64,000 nt of DNA from Paraferrimonas sedimenticola (GTDB lineage Bacteria; Pseudomonadota; Gammaproteobacteria; Enterobacterales; Shewanellaceae), in the NCBI RefSeq assembly GCF_002282855.1, contig NZ_NRIR01000002.1, forward strand, positions 62,001-126,000, given 5' to 3'. Under the pieces are notes generated by a model. The model did not search any database and was not told the origin of the DNA. It saw only the letters and a list, made by a program, of their open reading frames with translations. Positions 43,242 through 54,893 of the stretch are shown here, piece after piece. Position 1 is the first letter of the stretch. The number at the start of each line of letters is the position of its first letter. Made by a program: the position numbers and the translations under genes.

Positions 43242-45296
43242 ATGAAATTAGTTAACACCTCTGCATTGATAGGATGCGTCAAAGGGCAGTGGCAACGTGC
43301 CGCTTGGTTGACCATGCTTGTGTTGCTGTCTCCGCTATCCCACGCGGCCAATAAGCTCATCGATGTTCAGTATCACTCCACCGTTGGCAATCAGCTGCAA
43401 GTTGAGTTGATTTTCGACAAACCAATTTTAGAGCCACAAATCGAACTGGCTACCAACCCGGCAATACTGGCCATGAGTTTTGACGACGCCAGTTCCGCCC
43501 TAGAGCTCAATGACATCGCTATTGATTCCAAGGGTGTGGTTGGGCTGACAACCGATCAGTCGCTGCAAACCTTGCGTGTCATGGTAGAGTTGGAGCGAGT
43601 CGGCCCATACACGGGCGAGGTGGTGGGTAATGCCTACCGCTTGATCCTCAATCAAGACAATCGCGCCAATGTGGCCAACACCAACAACAACGCCATCGAA
43701 GAAATCGATTTTCGTCGTGGCATGGACGGCGAAGGCGAACTACTGATTAAGCTAGCTACTGATGTCATCGCCGCCAATTTGCAGCAAGTGGGCGCCAAAC
43801 TCGAGCTACAACTGTACAACACGGACATTCAGGAAGAGCTGCTGTACGTGATGGATGTACAGGACTTTGCCACCGTGGTTAGCGGTTTTGAAACCTTTCG
43901 CGACGACCTCAATACTCGCATCGTAATGAATGTGAATGGCCCTTACGAGTTCTCTCAGCGCCAACAAGGGCGCATGCTGCGTGTGTTGGTCAAAGAGCGC
44001 GAACAGTTGTCCTTGGCCGAGCAGCAAAAACCGACCTATGAAGGTCGCGAACTGTCGTTAAACTTCCAGAATATCTCAGTGCGCACCGTGCTGCAGATCA
44101 TCGCCGATTACAACAACTTCAATCTGGTCACCAGTGACACAGTCGACGGCAACATCACTCTACGCCTAGACGACGTGCCATGGGATCAAGCGCTGGATTT
44201 GATTCTGCAGGTGAAAGGTCTGGACAAGCGCATCGAAGGCAACATTCTGATGGTGGCGCCAAAAGAAGAGCTCAACATTCGTGAGAGCCTGGACATGGAA
44301 GCGCAAAAGAAAGCCGAAGAATTAGCGCCTTTGTACTCTGAATACATGCAGGTCAACTACGCCAAGGCGGCGGACATCGCCAATCTGTTAAAAGGCACTG
44401 AATCTAGCCTGCTGTCTGACCGTGGTTCGGTAGCGGTGGACGAGCGTACCAACACCTTGCTAGTACAAGACACCTCCGAAAAACTAGAAGACGTTGCTCG
44501 CTTGATTGAAGTACTGGATGTGCCTGTGACACAGGTGGTCATCGAGTCGCGCATGGTAACGGTTCGCGATGACTTCGCTGAAGACTTAGGCATTCGTTGG
44601 GGTATTACCAACAAATCTGGCGATTTGGGTACTTCGGGTAACCTAGACGGTGCCGAGTCTGTTGCCGGTGGCAGTGTGCCACCACTGGGCGACCGTTTAA
44701 ACGTTAACTTACCTGCGGCTCCTTCCGGTGGTACGCCGGCGAGTATCGCTTTCCACGTGGCTAAATTGGCCGACGGCACAGTACTTGATTTAGAGCTTTC
44801 GGCGCTAGAACAAGAAAGTAAAGGTGAAGTGGTAGCGAGTCCGCGTATTACTACGGCCAACCAAAAAGAAGCTTATATCGAGCAAGGTGTGGAAATTCCG
44901 TATGTGCAATCGGCATCGTCCGGTGCGACTTCGGTAACCTTTAAGAAAGCGGTATTAGGTCTTAAGGTGACGCCACACATTACTCCAGACAATCGGATTA
45001 TTTTGGACCTAGAGATTCGCCAGGATTCGCAAGGCGCCACGGTAGATACGCCAACTGGGCCTGCGGTGTCTATCGATACTCAGCGCATTGAAACCCAAGT
45101 CTTGGTGGAAAACGGCGAGACCGTGGTTCTGGGGGGGATTTACCAGCAGACCAGCGTCAATCGCGTCAGCAAGGTACCGGTACTTGGAGACATTCCTTTG
45201 ATGGGTGCGCTGTTTAGAAATACTTCGGCGGGCAATGAGCGTCGCGAAGTCTTGGTGTTTGTGACACCGCGGATTTCAGAAACCAGCGTCAACTAA
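43242..45296 (+). CDS. pilQ: PilQ, type IV pilus secretin
   Basis: About 684 residues of the outer-membrane secretin through which the pilus passes. A signal peptide ends near LSHAAN. Two AMIN domains (about 30-240) bind peptidoglycan, then come the secretin N-terminal domain (LSLNFQNISVRTVLQIIADY), the N1 domain and the secretin core with VVLGGIYQQTSVN and VPVLGDIPLMGALFR. ATG 43242 is chosen over an upstream frame because it gives a normal signal peptide and has AAGGATAG upstream. It is followed by a terminator. Confidence 0.96.
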   Translation: MKLVNTSALIGCVKGQWQRAAWLTMLVLLSPLSHAANKLIDVQYHSTVGNQLQVELIFDKPILEPQIELATNPAILAMSFDDASSALELNDIAIDSKGVVGLTTDQSLQTLRVMVELERVGPYTGEVVGNAYRLILNQDNRANVANTNNNAIEEIDFRRGMDGEGELLIKLATDVIAANLQQVGAKLELQLYNTDIQEELLYVMDVQDFATVVSGFETFRDDLNTRIVMNVNGPYEFSQRQQGRMLRVLVKEREQLSLAEQQKPTYEGRELSLNFQNISVRTVLQIIADYNNFNLVTSDTVDGNITLRLDDVPWDQALDLILQVKGLDKRIEGNILMVAPKEELNIRESLDMEAQKKAEELAPLYSEYMQVNYAKAADIANLLKGTESSLLSDRGSVAVDERTNTLLVQDTSEKLEDVARLIEVLDVPVTQVVIESRMVTVRDDFAEDLGIRWGITNKSGDLGTSGNLDGAESVAGGSVPPLGDRLNVNLPAAPSGGTPASIAFHVAKLADGTVLDLELSALEQESKGEVVASPRITTANQKEAYIEQGVEIPYVQSASSGATSVTFKKAVLGLKVTPHITPDNRIILDLEIRQDSQGATVDTPTGPAVSIDTQRIETQVLVENGETVVLGGIYQQTSVNRVSKVPVLGDIPLMGALFRNTSAGNERREVLVFVTPRISETSVN

Positions 45297-45310
45297 TCGA
45301 TCCTGCTCAA

Positions 45311-45342
45311 AAAGGCCGCGCTATTTAGTCCGCGGCCTTTTT
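45311..45342 (+). terminator. Terminator after pilQ
   Basis: AAAGGCCGCG and CGCGGCCTTT form a 10-bp stem with a 10-nt loop, and a T run follows. It separates the pil genes from aroK. Confidence 0.88.
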
Positions 45343-45476
45343 ATTTAGCGACCACTATTGCCAAGGCTAAGAGGAAACTGAGATAATTCGCTGTCGCACA
45401 AAAAATAGAGTGGGTACTTGGGCCGGTGTTCTACCGGCGACTTCGAATTACATCGTATTAGAGATTCAGACGTAAA

Positions 45477-45992
45477 ATGGCTGAGAAACGTAATATCTTC
45501 CTCGTTGGTCCTATGGGTGCCGGAAAGAGCACCATTGGCCGTCATTTAGCACAGATGCTGCATTTGGAGTTCTTTGACTCCGACCAAGAAATTGAACAAC
45601 GTACCGGAGCGGATATCGCTTGGGTATTTGACGTTGAAGGCGAAGAGGGCTTTCGCGTCCGTGAAGCTAAAGTCATTGAAGACTTAAGCGAAAAGCAAGG
45701 TATTGTCCTAGCCACAGGTGGTGGTTCGGTTGAAAGCAAAGACGTGCGTAATCGCTTGTCTGCCCGTGGTATCGTCGTTTATTTGGAGACTACCATCGAC
45801 AAGCAAGTGGCGCGCACTCAAAGAGACAAGCGTCGCCCCTTGTTGCAAGTGGACGACCCACGTCAGGTGCTGGTAGACCTGTCGGACAAGCGCAATCCTA
45901 TGTACGAAGAGATCGCTGATGTGGTGATCCGTACTGACGATCAAAGCGCAAAAGTTGTCGCCCACCAAATCATCGAAAAACTGGGCTTTTAA
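45477..45992 (+). CDS. aroK: Shikimate kinase I
   Basis: A 171-residue shikimate-pathway enzyme, phosphorylating shikimate at O3. Walker A is [12 protein letters not shown], substrate contacts are in [12 protein letters not shown] and GGGSVES, and the lid is [13 protein letters not shown] 45477 lacks a strong ribosome site. aroB follows after 24 bp. Confidence 0.96.
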   Translation: MAEKRNIFLVGPMGAGKSTIGRHLAQMLHLEFFDSDQEIEQRTGADIAWVFDVEGEEGFRVREAKVIEDLSEKQGIVLATGGGSVESKDVRNRLSARGIVVYLETTIDKQVARTQRDKRRPLLQVDDPRQVLVDLSDKRNPMYEEIADVVIRTDDQSAKVVAHQIIEKLGF

Positions 45993-46016
45993 CCCCTCAG
46001 GTTGGAGAGACCACCA

Positions 46017-47102
46017 ATGGAACGGATTCGGGTCGAGCTAGGTGAGCGCAGCTACCCTATCTATATTGGTAATCAGGCCTTGTCCGATGGCGAGCTTTTG
46101 GCTCGCCATCTTGCCGATCGGCGAATTCTTATCGTTACTAATGAAACCATAGCACCTCTGTACTTAGATGCTTTACAGCAAAAGCTGGCCGGCATTGCCG
46201 ACAGCGATGCTTTGGTGCTCCCCGACGGTGAACAATACAAATCTCTTCAACAGTTAGAGCGGATTTTTGCTCACCTGCTTGAGCACGAGTACAGCCGGGA
46301 CAGTTTAATCATTGCCCTTGGCGGCGGCGTTATTGGTGATATGGCTGGGTTTGCAGCCGCGTGCTATCAACGCGGAATCGATTTTGTGCAAATGCCCACT
46401 ACGCTGCTGTCACAGGTAGACTCGTCTGTGGGCGGTAAGACCGCGGTAAACCATCCCCTGGGCAAGAACATGATTGGTGCTTTTTACCAGCCTCAGGCTG
46501 TGTTTATCGGCACCGAAACGCTTTCCACGCTTCCCCCGCGCGAACTCTCTGCTGGGCTTGCCGAGGTGATCAAGTACGGCATTATTTGGGATCTGGCCTT
46601 TTTCGAATGGCTAGAAGCCAATGCGGACGCCTTGATGACACTTGAGCCTGGTGCAATTACCTATGCGATTAAACGCTGCTGTGAAATCAAAGCCGAAGTG
46701 GTTGCTGCGGATGAAACCGAGCAAGGAGTGCGAGCCCTGCTCAATCTGGGCCATACCTTTGGTCACGCGATAGAAGCAGAAATGGGGTACGGTCAGTGGC
46801 TTCACGGTGAAGCCGTGGCGGCGGGCATGGTGCAGGCGGGTTTCGCTGCAAAAGCCAATGGTGACCTTAGCCAAAGCGAGTTAGAGCGCATTATTGCGCT
46901 GACACGTCGCTGTGGCTTGCCAGTTCAAGGGCCCGAGAGTATGGCGGCAGAGTCTTATCTACCGCACATGCGTCGGGATAAGAAATCTCAGCAGGGCAAG
47001 ATTCGATTGGTACTGCCCAAAGGCTTGGGTAGCGCCGAATTGGTCAACGACGTGCCCGCAAATCAGATTATTCAAGCGATAGCGGAGTCTCAGGCCTTAT
47101 GA
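46017..47102 (+). CDS. aroB: 3-dehydroquinate synthase
   Basis: About 361 residues, catalysing the second step of the shikimate pathway with NAD and a divalent metal. It has [29 protein letters not shown] and the metal-site His residues in [12 protein letters not shown] and [14 protein letters not shown] 46017 is preferred ([10 protein letters not shown], with GGAGAG upstream) over a TTG 15 bp earlier. Its stop overlaps the start of damX. Confidence 0.96.
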   Translation: MERIRVELGERSYPIYIGNQALSDGELLARHLADRRILIVTNETIAPLYLDALQQKLAGIADSDALVLPDGEQYKSLQQLERIFAHLLEHEYSRDSLIIALGGGVIGDMAGFAAACYQRGIDFVQMPTTLLSQVDSSVGGKTAVNHPLGKNMIGAFYQPQAVFIGTETLSTLPPRELSAGLAEVIKYGIIWDLAFFEWLEANADALMTLEPGAITYAIKRCCEIKAEVVAADETEQGVRALLNLGHTFGHAIEAEMGYGQWLHGEAVAAGMVQAGFAAKANGDLSQSELERIIALTRRCGLPVQGPESMAAESYLPHMRRDKKSQQGKIRLVLPKGLGSAELVNDVPANQIIQAIAESQAL

Positions 47103-48598
47103 TGACGGCGGGTGAAAGCTTACTGCCAAGTCAAAGCGATATACTGTCGCGCCTGCTCCACGGTGTTCAGTATTGCAACGAAGCGCTGCTCCTGGTTGGC
47201 CCACAAGGCTCAGGCAAGTCGCTGATTGCGACCCAGTTGCTGGAGTCTTGCGAGCACTATAATCAGGCTTTCGTGCGTTGCCCCGAATACATGGGCGCCG
47301 CTGAACTTCGTCAAAAGATCATTCTTCAGCTGTTTGCCTCGGCGATGTTCGATGATGAACGCCCGCTGGCTGAAACATTAGTTGAACTACTCGGCGATGC
47401 TTCTGGCACGGCCTTGCTGGTCATAGATGATGCCCAGCACTTGCCGATTGAACTGCAACTTGAGTTGATAGAAGCGGCGCGATTGAGCGAGCGCGGCGTG
47501 GGGATCCGCCTAGTCATGGTCAGTGACACGCGCGGCCATCAGGCGTTAATGTCAGCGCTGCCTGAACACTTGACCGGATGGTGTCTGTCGATGAGCGTTC
47601 AAGCATTGAACCATGCAGAGCGCCAGCAATTGTTCTTTGGGCTTTACGCTCGCACTGGACGCACCCCAGAATTCTCTCGCGAGCAAGCCAAGCAAAAATT
47701 GGCCAGCCTTCCCGGAGTAGCAGCAGATGTGGTGGAACTGGTGCAAACCGCCATTCATACTCCTGCGGCTATCGCGCAAAACAAAGGTAAGTTGGCCTTA
47801 GGCTTAGGTGCTGCAGCTGCCACTGTTGTTTTGGCATTGCTAGGCGCGGGTTGGTTTTTACAACAAGACGCTAAGCCAGAGTCTGATGTAGTGTCGGTTG
47901 AAGCGGCCAAGCCTGCCTCTCGCCAAGAAATCGCTATTGAGACTTTTTCTGAAGAGACTTTTTCAGAAGATAGCCCGGTTGCGGTGGAAGTGGTCGAAGC
48001 GCCTGAGCCAGAGCTTGGAGACGACTCTTGGATTGTGATTAGCGAACCAGAAGTCAGTCCAGCCGAGCCAGAACAACAGGCGATTGTTTCGCAATCTAGC
48101 CAGTTAGCCGCCGCTGAGGGGGAAGCTGTTGCAGCTACAAGCCCAGGCGAGCCTATGTCTGCGCAAACTACTGCACAGCAAGATGCGATAGCCGCTTCGA
48201 TCGAGCTAGAGCAACCGAGTGAGGCAGGGGTAGCGGTTGAGGAAAAAACCGTAGTAGCTGAGGTAAAACCGGCCCCAGCCACTTCGACCCCAGTCAAATC
48301 GAGCTCTGCTGACGATTCTCAACAGGCCCAATCAATACCAGTACAAGGCTACACCATTCAGCTGGCGGTGGTTGGAAAGGCCAGTTCACTTGGGCCAATT
48401 TTGAAAAAATTACCGCATGCAGACCAGAGCTATTTGTTGGCTCAGGGGGAGCGCTTGGTGCTGACCTATGGCCGTTTTGATAGCAAAGAATTAGCGAACA
48501 CCACTGCCGCTGAGTTAAACCTCAAGTCAGGTACTTGGGTGCGCCCTTGGTCTGCCTATCAAGGCGCTAAACTCGCGGATGCCGCCGCAAGACAGTGA
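47099..48598 (+). CDS. damX: DamX-like AAA ATPase-SPOR cell-division protein
   Basis: A 499-residue protein in the position of damX. The N-terminal ATPase-like domain has Walker A GPQGSGKS (about residue 40) and Walker [14 protein letters not shown]. One membrane helix follows (about 235-253, [20 protein letters not shown]), then an acidic Ala/Glu/Pro-rich periplasmic linker of about 150 residues and a SPOR domain (about 416-490, [12 protein letters not shown]) that binds denuded septal peptidoglycan. The first codon overlaps the aroB stop, and dam follows. Confidence 0.92.
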   Translation: MMTAGESLLPSQSDILSRLLHGVQYCNEALLLVGPQGSGKSLIATQLLESCEHYNQAFVRCPEYMGAAELRQKIILQLFASAMFDDERPLAETLVELLGDASGTALLVIDDAQHLPIELQLELIEAARLSERGVGIRLVMVSDTRGHQALMSALPEHLTGWCLSMSVQALNHAERQQLFFGLYARTGRTPEFSREQAKQKLASLPGVAADVVELVQTAIHTPAAIAQNKGKLALGLGAAAATVVLALLGAGWFLQQDAKPESDVVSVEAAKPASRQEIAIETFSEETFSEDSPVAVEVVEAPEPELGDDSWIVISEPEVSPAEPEQQAIVSQSSQLAAAEGEAVAATSPGEPMSAQTTAQQDAIAASIELEQPSEAGVAVEEKTVVAEVKPAPATSTPVKSSSADDSQQAQSIPVQGYTIQLAVVGKASSLGPILKKLPHADQSYLLAQGERLVLTYGRFDSKELANTTAAELNLKSGTWVRPWSAYQGAKLADAAARQ

Positions 48599-48641
48599 TG
48601 AATCAACGCGGCGTTAGCGCCCCAATAGATAACAGCGATCA

Positions 48642-49466
48642 ATGACAACAAAAACAAGAGCGTTTCTAAAATGGGCCGGCGGCAAGTACAAGCTTTCCGA
48701 AGCTATCTGTGAGCGACTTCCCCAAGGAGAGCGGCTGGTTGAGCCCTTTGTTGGCGCTGGCTCTGTGTTTTTGAACAGTGATTTCAAGCGCTATCTGCTT
48801 TGCGATATCAACTCCGATTTGATTGATTTGTACCAGTGCTTGCAGCATCGACCCCAGGAGTACATTAAGCGCGCCCAGGCGCTATTTACTCCCAAGTACA
48901 ATGACAAGCAGGTGTACTTGGATATGCGTGCTGAGTTCAATCAAACCACTGAGCCCTTTGAACGTGCTGTGATGTTTTTGTACCTCAACCGCCACGGCTA
49001 CAATGGCCTGTGCCGCTACAACAAGAAAGGTGGCTTTAACGTACCTTTCGGTAGCTATAAAAAACCGTATTTCCCAGAGAAAGAGTTGCTGGCGTTTGCG
49101 GCCAAAGCCCATTTGGCGGAATTCCGCTGCGTTTCCTATCAGCAAGGTTTTGATATGGTTGATAAAGGGGATGTGGTGTATTGCGATCCACCCTATGCGC
49201 CCTTGTCTCACACCGCCAACTTCACCAGCTACGCTAGCGCGGGTTTTAGTTTGGATGATCAGGCGCTATTGGCGCGCAGAGCAAGACACTGCGCGGCGAA
49301 TCAAGGGGTGAGCGTACTTATTAGCAATCACGATACGCCGTTAACGCGGGAGTTGTATCACGGTGCTAAGCTGGACTCGATTCAAGTACAGCGCAATATT
49401 AGCCAAAATGGCCGTACTCGCGGCAAAGTGCCAGAGTTGATGGCGCTGTACACGCCAGATAACTAA
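48642..49466 (+). CDS. dam: Dam DNA adenine methylase (GATC)
   Basis: A 274-residue alpha-class N6-adenine methyltransferase. SAM is bound by FLKWAGGKYKL and the FVGAGSVF motif. The catalytic DPPY occurs as YCDPPYAPL (about residue 182). Position after damX in the aro-dam operon makes it the housekeeping GATC enzyme acting in mismatch repair and replication control. It bears on the GATC cluster near polA. Confidence 0.96.
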   Translation: MTTKTRAFLKWAGGKYKLSEAICERLPQGERLVEPFVGAGSVFLNSDFKRYLLCDINSDLIDLYQCLQHRPQEYIKRAQALFTPKYNDKQVYLDMRAEFNQTTEPFERAVMFLYLNRHGYNGLCRYNKKGGFNVPFGSYKKPYFPEKELLAFAAKAHLAEFRCVSYQQGFDMVDKGDVVYCDPPYAPLSHTANFTSYASAGFSLDDQALLARRARHCAANQGVSVLISNHDTPLTRELYHGAKLDSIQVQRNISQNGRTRGKVPELMALYTPDN

Positions 49467-49648
49467 CTCGCCAAAACCCAATCTACCAGTAGCACTAACC
49501 CCACTACCATAAGTGCCGCCAGTACAAGGCCGGTAACGATAAAGGGGAGTGGGCTTTGGCGTTGAAAATCGTCGCGTCGATTGGCTTCGCTTTGGACACC
49601 AAAAAACGCCGCTAACACGCTTGTTACCGTGCTTAGTAAACGCTTCAA
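49463..49648 (-). CDS. DUF2970 small membrane protein
   Basis: A 61-residue protein of the DUF2970 type, with the family start SVLAAFFGVQSEANRRDDF and one membrane helix (PFIVTGLVLAALMVVGLVLL, about residues 35-54). Function unknown. Its end overlaps the dam stop by a few bases on the other strand. Confidence 0.85.
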   Translation of the reverse strand: MKRLLSTVTSVLAAFFGVQSEANRRDDFQRQSPLPFIVTGLVLAALMVVGLVLLVDWVLAS

Positions 49649-49651
49649 AGA

Positions 49652-49957
49652 TTAAGGCTCAACCGGTTGTGTCGGTGCAATTTCAGGCGCAGGTGCATGC
49701 CCGTAGAGCAACTCGAGCAAGTCCATGAAATGCATTTGATTGGATTGAGAGCGGCCTGACACCCAAGCGGTCCAAGACACATCGGCACAGCGATTTTGCG
49801 GGTGGCTTGCGGGCAAGCTGGCATCGTGTTGGTTAGGAGTGGAACACACACAGGCGGCACGCGCAGAAACATCACTATAGGTGTATTGGTACCCCATGGT
49901 GAGCAGAGCAGCGCAAACGAGCGCCATACTGGCAAATACTGTTCTTCGAAGTGTCAC
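49652..49957 (-). CDS. Short exported hypothetical protein
   Basis: A 101-residue protein that I do not recognise. A signal-like N-terminus (residues 1-24, TVFASMALVCAALLTMGY) is followed by a small domain with CVCSTPNQHDASLPASH and another Cys and a Pro-rich tail. It lies 3 bp upstream of the DUF2970 gene and may share its transcript. A different minus frame also stays open here, but this one has the signal peptide. Confidence 0.55.
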   Translation of the reverse strand: MTLRRTVFASMALVCAALLTMGYQYTYSDVSARAACVCSTPNQHDASLPASHPQNRCADVSWTAWVSGRSQSNQMHFMDLLELLYGHAPAPEIAPTQPVEP

Positions 49958-50044
49958 GCGCCATCCTTAGAAGTCCTGTTCCACCGCAGAGTATAGCAGA
50001 GCGCCGCTTAAGCCGCCAAATCACGGCCTAAGCGACTGGTTAGC

Positions 50045-50689
50045 TTAGAAGGCCACGGTGACGCCGACAACGTAAGCGGATTTGGTAACTTCCTGATAGG
50101 CCGCGCCAGCAAAGGCGTTGAAGTAATCGTTAATGCTGTAGTCCAACACTAAGCCCAAATTGTATTCGCTGCTATTGCCGCTCTCACGAAAGGTCAGCAA
50201 ACCGGCGCTGGGCGTTAGGGATAGCTGCTCGGTAAGCCCAAAACCATAGGCGGCTTCAAAATACCAAGTTTCTAGGTGTTGGTCGTAGTGCGCGGCAACC
50301 GAACCGTCGTATAGGTCGGCGCCGATCTTGTACTCTGTGGTGTGGCCACCCACGTCGTAATAGTAGTAACGGGTCGCGCTGAGATCGATGCCAAGGTTGT
50401 CATTGATTTGAGCGTAGTAGCCGCCCCACCAGTCAATTTCGATTTCAGTTTTGCCGGCTAGGTCGTAGTTACTGCCCCACACTCCAGCGTAAAAGCCCGA
50501 ACTGTGCTCATAGTCACCACCGAGCTGAAGCGCTGGCTTGTCGTCTGACAAACTGGTGCCACGGAAGATGTAGTTACTGGCCAGAGTCGCATTGGCAGAG
50601 AATTGGTGTTGGCTTTCTTGTGCACTGGCGGGTGAGCCGACAACGAGCGCAAGCGCTGCAGCGCTGCCACACAACAAAGATTTCATCAT
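50045..50689 (-). CDS. TorF-family putative outer-membrane porin
   Basis: About 214 residues of the TorF (Gcw_chp) family of small beta-barrels. A signal peptide ends at ASAQE. The barrel begins FSANATLASNYIFRGTSLSD, the family signature, followed by alternating aromatic strands and a final Phe (VVGVTVAF), as outer-membrane proteins have. ATG 50689 with AAAGGA upstream is chosen; a longer start would disturb the signal peptide. It is a single gene. Confidence 0.88.
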   Translation of the reverse strand: MMKSLLCGSAAALALVVGSPASAQESQHQFSANATLASNYIFRGTSLSDDKPALQLGGDYEHSSGFYAGVWGSNYDLAGKTEIEIDWWGGYYAQINDNLGIDLSATRYYYYDVGGHTTEYKIGADLYDGSVAAHYDQHLETWYFEAAYGFGLTEQLSLTPSAGLLTFRESGNSSEYNLGLVLDYSINDYFNAFAGAAYQEVTKSAYVVGVTVAF

Positions 50690-50838
50690 TGTAAGTCCTT
50701 TAAATTGGTTTGTTTTAGTCAACACAGGGATTAAAGGACCTGGGGGTATTTCTGATTAAAGCGGGAAACTCGAATTAGCACAAGCTAAACTGGTATGAAT
50801 TTTATTCAGACTGAATACTCAGTTTCCCCTCGCACTCG

Positions 50839-50867
50839 TAGCCAGTGCGGCTGATATTCAGTAGAAT
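50839..50867 (+). promoter_or_regulatory. Possible sigma-70 promoter of rpe-gph-trpS
   Basis: TAGCCA and TAGAAT are separated by 17 bp, with a predicted start about 32 bp before rpe ATG 50906. The -35 is weak. Confidence 0.4.
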
Positions 50868-50905
50868 GTGCGCCAGTTTTAAGCCCCGCCCTAAGGGTAC
50901 TGAAT

Positions 50906-51571
50906 ATGAAAGACTTTCTAATCGCTCCATCCATTCTTTCCGCCGACTTTGCTCGTCTTGGCGAGGAAGTTGATAACGTATTGGCCGCCGGTGCCGATGT
51001 GGTTCACTTTGACGTGATGGACAATCACTATGTGCCGAATCTGACGATTGGCCCTATGGTGTGCAAGGCGCTGCGAGATCACGGCATCAAAGCACCCATT
51101 GATGTGCATTTAATGGTGAAACCGGTAGATCGAATCATTCCAGACTTTGCCAAAGCGGGCGCGTCGATTATCACCTTCCACCCGGAAGCCAGCGACCATG
51201 TTGACCGCAGCTTGCAGCTGATTCGCGATTCTGGCTGTCAGGCGGGCTTGGTACTTAACCCAGCGACCCCTCTGTCTTGCCTAGATTACGTGATGGACAA
51301 GTTGGACGTGATTTTGTTGATGTCGGTTAACCCAGGCTTTGGCGGTCAGTCTTTCATTCCGTCGACCTTGGACAAGCTGCGCGAAGTTCGTCGCCGCATC
51401 GATGAGAGCCCGTACGACATTCGTCTGGAAATTGATGGTGGTGTTAAGGTTGATAATATCGCTGAGATAAAAGATGCAGGCGCGGACATGTTCGTTGCCG
51501 GCTCGGCCATCTTTAATCAAGCGGATTACAAAGCCGTTATCGATGAGATGCGCGCCGAGTTAGCCAAGTAA
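50906..51571 (+). CDS. rpe: Ribulose-phosphate 3-epimerase
   Basis: A 221-residue TIM-barrel enzyme of the pentose phosphate pathway. It has [31 protein letters not shown] with the catalytic Asp, [14 protein letters not shown] and [11 protein letters not shown] with the second Asp. It is the first gene of a tight rpe-gph-trpS operon, the order seen in the E. coli dam region. Confidence 0.97.
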   Translation: MKDFLIAPSILSADFARLGEEVDNVLAAGADVVHFDVMDNHYVPNLTIGPMVCKALRDHGIKAPIDVHLMVKPVDRIIPDFAKAGASIITFHPEASDHVDRSLQLIRDSGCQAGLVLNPATPLSCLDYVMDKLDVILLMSVNPGFGGQSFIPSTLDKLREVRRRIDESPYDIRLEIDGGVKVDNIAEIKDAGADMFVAGSAIFNQADYKAVIDEMRAELAK

Positions 51572-51572
51572 T

Positions 51573-52247
51573 ATGAGTCAGTATCGCGCGATCGGTTTTG
51601 ATTTGGACGGTACGCTTGTCGATAGCGTGCCTGACATACATGCCGCCACTAACGTGGCGTTGGCGGGCCTAGGTTTGGACTCGGTCAGCGAGGCTCAGGT
51701 CCGCGGTTGGATTGGCAATGGCGTACCCATGCTACTCACGCGAGCCTTAACCGCGCAAACGGGTGAGCCGCCAAGTGAGGCCCTGCTGGTCCAAGCTCGG
51801 GGCTTATTCGACCCAGCGTATCACGCGGATTTGTGCTCCCATGGCAGTTTATACCCAAACGTCGCCGAGACACTAAAGCAGTTGCAGCAACAGGGCTACT
51901 CGATGGCGGTTATTACCAACAAGCCCGAAGCCTTTGTTGAACCGATTTTGACTCACTTTGGCATCGCCCAGTATTTCAGCTTAGTCATAGGCGGAGATAC
52001 TCTGGCAAAAGCCAAGCCCGACCCAATGCCGATTGAGCATTGCATGGCGCGCTTTGGTGTGAGTACGGTTGACTTTTTGATGGTCGGTGATTCAAAAAAT
52101 GACATTCTGGCGGCGCAAGCCGCCGGTTGCGCTAGCCTAGGCTTGACCTATGGTTACAACTATGGCGAAGATATAGCCCTTTCCAATCCGACCTTTGTGG
52201 CGTCGGACATACAACAGATTTTCGATTTTATTGCACAAGCGGAGTAA
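51573..52247 (+). CDS. gph: Phosphoglycolate phosphatase
   Basis: A 224-residue HAD-family phosphatase that clears 2-phosphoglycolate, formed among others during repair of DNA 3' ends. The nucleophile motif is FDLDGTLVDS, motif II VITNKPEA, and motif IV MVGDSKNDILAAQAAG. It starts 1 bp after the rpe stop. Confidence 0.96.
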   Translation: MSQYRAIGFDLDGTLVDSVPDIHAATNVALAGLGLDSVSEAQVRGWIGNGVPMLLTRALTAQTGEPPSEALLVQARGLFDPAYHADLCSHGSLYPNVAETLKQLQQQGYSMAVITNKPEAFVEPILTHFGIAQYFSLVIGGDTLAKAKPDPMPIEHCMARFGVSTVDFLMVGDSKNDILAAQAAGCASLGLTYGYNYGEDIALSNPTFVASDIQQIFDFIAQAE

Positions 52248-52256
52248 TACAGACTC

Positions 52257-53255
52257 ATGGCAAAACCCGTGGTATTAAGTGGCGCACAGCCCTCAGGTGA
52301 ATTAACAATAGGCAACTACATGGGCGCCTTACGCCAGTGGGTGAACATGCAAGATAGCCACGACTGCTTGTATTGCGTGGTCGATTTGCACGCGATTACC
52401 GTGCGCCAAGACCCTCAAGCGTTGCGCGACGCCTGTTTGGATACCCTAGCTTTGTACCTAGCTTGTGGCATCGACCCAAACAAGAGCACCATCTTTATGC
52501 AGTCGCATGTGCCCCAGCACTCGCAGCTAAGCTGGGTACTCAACTGCTACACCCAGATGGGCGAACTCAATCGCATGACTCAGTTCAAAGACAAGTCCAG
52601 CAAGCACGCCAACAACATTAATGCGGGTTTGTTTAGCTACCCGGTGCTAATGGCTGCAGACATCCTTTTGTACCAGGCGGATGAGATTCCGGTGGGTGAA
52701 GATCAGAAGCAACACCTGGAGTTGACTCGCGATATCGCCACTCGCTTTAACAACTCTCACGGTGCCACCTTTGTGGTGCCTGAACCTTTTATTCCGCAAA
52801 GTGGCGGGCGCATTATGTCGCTGCAAGACCCGACTAAGAAAATGTCTAAGTCCGATGAAAACGCCAATAACCGCATTGGTCTGCTAGAAGATCCGAAAAA
52901 GATTGCCAAAAAGATCAAGCGCGCAATGACTGACTCCGATGAGCCGCCAGTGGTGCGTTTTGACATTGCCGAGAAGCCAGGCGTGTCTAATCTGCTGACC
53001 TTGCTGTCTGGCGCGACTGGTACTCCGGTGGCGCAACTTGAGCAAGAGTTTGAAGGCAAGATGTACGGTCATTTAAAAACCGCCACCGCTGATGCTGTGG
53101 TGGCTATGCTAGAGCCGGTACAAGCCCGCTTCGCCGAGTACCGCGCCGATCAGGCGCTGATGCAGCAAGTGATGAAGCAAGGTGCGGAAAAAGCGCAAGA
53201 TCGCGCAGAAGCCACTTTGCAGAAAGTCTACGAGAAAGTGGGTTTTGTCATATAA
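52257..53255 (+). CDS. trpS: Tryptophanyl-tRNA synthetase
   Basis: A 332-residue class I tRNA synthetase. The HIGH-like motif lies in [17 protein letters not shown], and the KMSKS loop in KKMSKSDEN (about residue 198). Length is standard. It follows gph after 9 bp and is closed by a terminator. Confidence 0.97.
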   Translation: MAKPVVLSGAQPSGELTIGNYMGALRQWVNMQDSHDCLYCVVDLHAITVRQDPQALRDACLDTLALYLACGIDPNKSTIFMQSHVPQHSQLSWVLNCYTQMGELNRMTQFKDKSSKHANNINAGLFSYPVLMAADILLYQADEIPVGEDQKQHLELTRDIATRFNNSHGATFVVPEPFIPQSGGRIMSLQDPTKKMSKSDENANNRIGLLEDPKKIAKKIKRAMTDSDEPPVVRFDIAEKPGVSNLLTLLSGATGTPVAQLEQEFEGKMYGHLKTATADAVVAMLEPVQARFAEYRADQALMQQVMKQGAEKAQDRAEATLQKVYEKVGFVI

Positions 53256-53280
53256 AACTGACCGCCAGCACAGTCACAGA

Positions 53281-53304
53281 GCCCCGCGAATGCGGGGCTT
53301 TTTT
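53281..53304 (+). terminator. Terminator of rpe-gph-trpS
   Basis: GCCCCGC-GAAT-GCGGGGC, a 7-bp GC stem, is followed by six T. It lies 26 bp after trpS. Confidence 0.93.
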
Positions 53305-53337
53305 ATATTGGGCTTTTTGGTGGTGGTGCCTTAGTCA

Positions 53338-53916
53338 CTAGCTTTGAGTATATTCAAACACCTTGACCACCTTGCGAACCCCCGAGGTATTGCGAGCAAT
53401 TTCTACCGCACGCTCAGCATCGGGTTTAGAGATTAACCCCAGCAAGAAAACCTCGCCATTTTCGGTAATCACTTTGATTCGAGTCACGTCGATCTCTGGG
53501 TCGTTCATGATTCGAGATTTCACCTTGGTGGTAATCCAGGTGTCGTTACTGCGGGTGGTAAAGCTGATTGGGTTGCCGATGCGAATCTGGCTGTGGATTC
53601 GATCGCTAACCCCTGCTTGCTTGACCGTGGTTATTGCTTTGTCACGCAGCATGGAGTTAGGCGCTTGGCCGATTAACAGCACAGAGCGGTTGATGCTCAC
53701 GGCACTGATGTTGGTTTGGTTGGCCAAGTCATCGTGTTTGCTCAGCGCGGAAGAGAGTTTGCGCTCGATGTTGGTGTCATCCAGCTGAGTACCAATACTG
53801 CGCTCGTCATTGAGCATCATAGCGCCGCCCACAGCGCCAACCATGACAGCGCCAGCACAACCCTGAAGGCCGGCCAACACCAGTCCAACTGCTACTAAGC
53901 GTTGCCATTGGTTCAT
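53338..53916 (-). CDS. dolP: Double BON-domain lipoprotein (DolP-like)
   Basis: A 192-residue outer-membrane lipoprotein. The signal ends in the lipobox LQGC (Cys20). Two BON domains follow (about 48-115 and 122-190), with the second showing KSRIMNDPEIDVTRIKVITE and GEVFLLGLISKPDAERAVEIA. Its place after diaA matches E. coli dolP (yraP), which supports outer-membrane integrity. Confidence 0.9.
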   Translation of the reverse strand: MNQWQRLVAVGLVLAGLQGCAGAVMVGAVGGAMMLNDERSIGTQLDDTNIERKLSSALSKHDDLANQTNISAVSINRSVLLIGQAPNSMLRDKAITTVKQAGVSDRIHSQIRIGNPISFTTRSNDTWITTKVKSRIMNDPEIDVTRIKVITENGEVFLLGLISKPDAERAVEIARNTSGVRKVVKVFEYTQS

Positions 53917-53928
53917 GCAGTGATACTC

Positions 53929-54889
<961 letters not shown>

Positions 54890-54893
<4 letters not shown>

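Noticed and set aside
47935-47975. Short tandem repeat GACTTTTTC(T/A)GAA in damX
   Set aside because: Only two imperfect copies in the low-complexity acidic linker; it is ordinary for such linkers.
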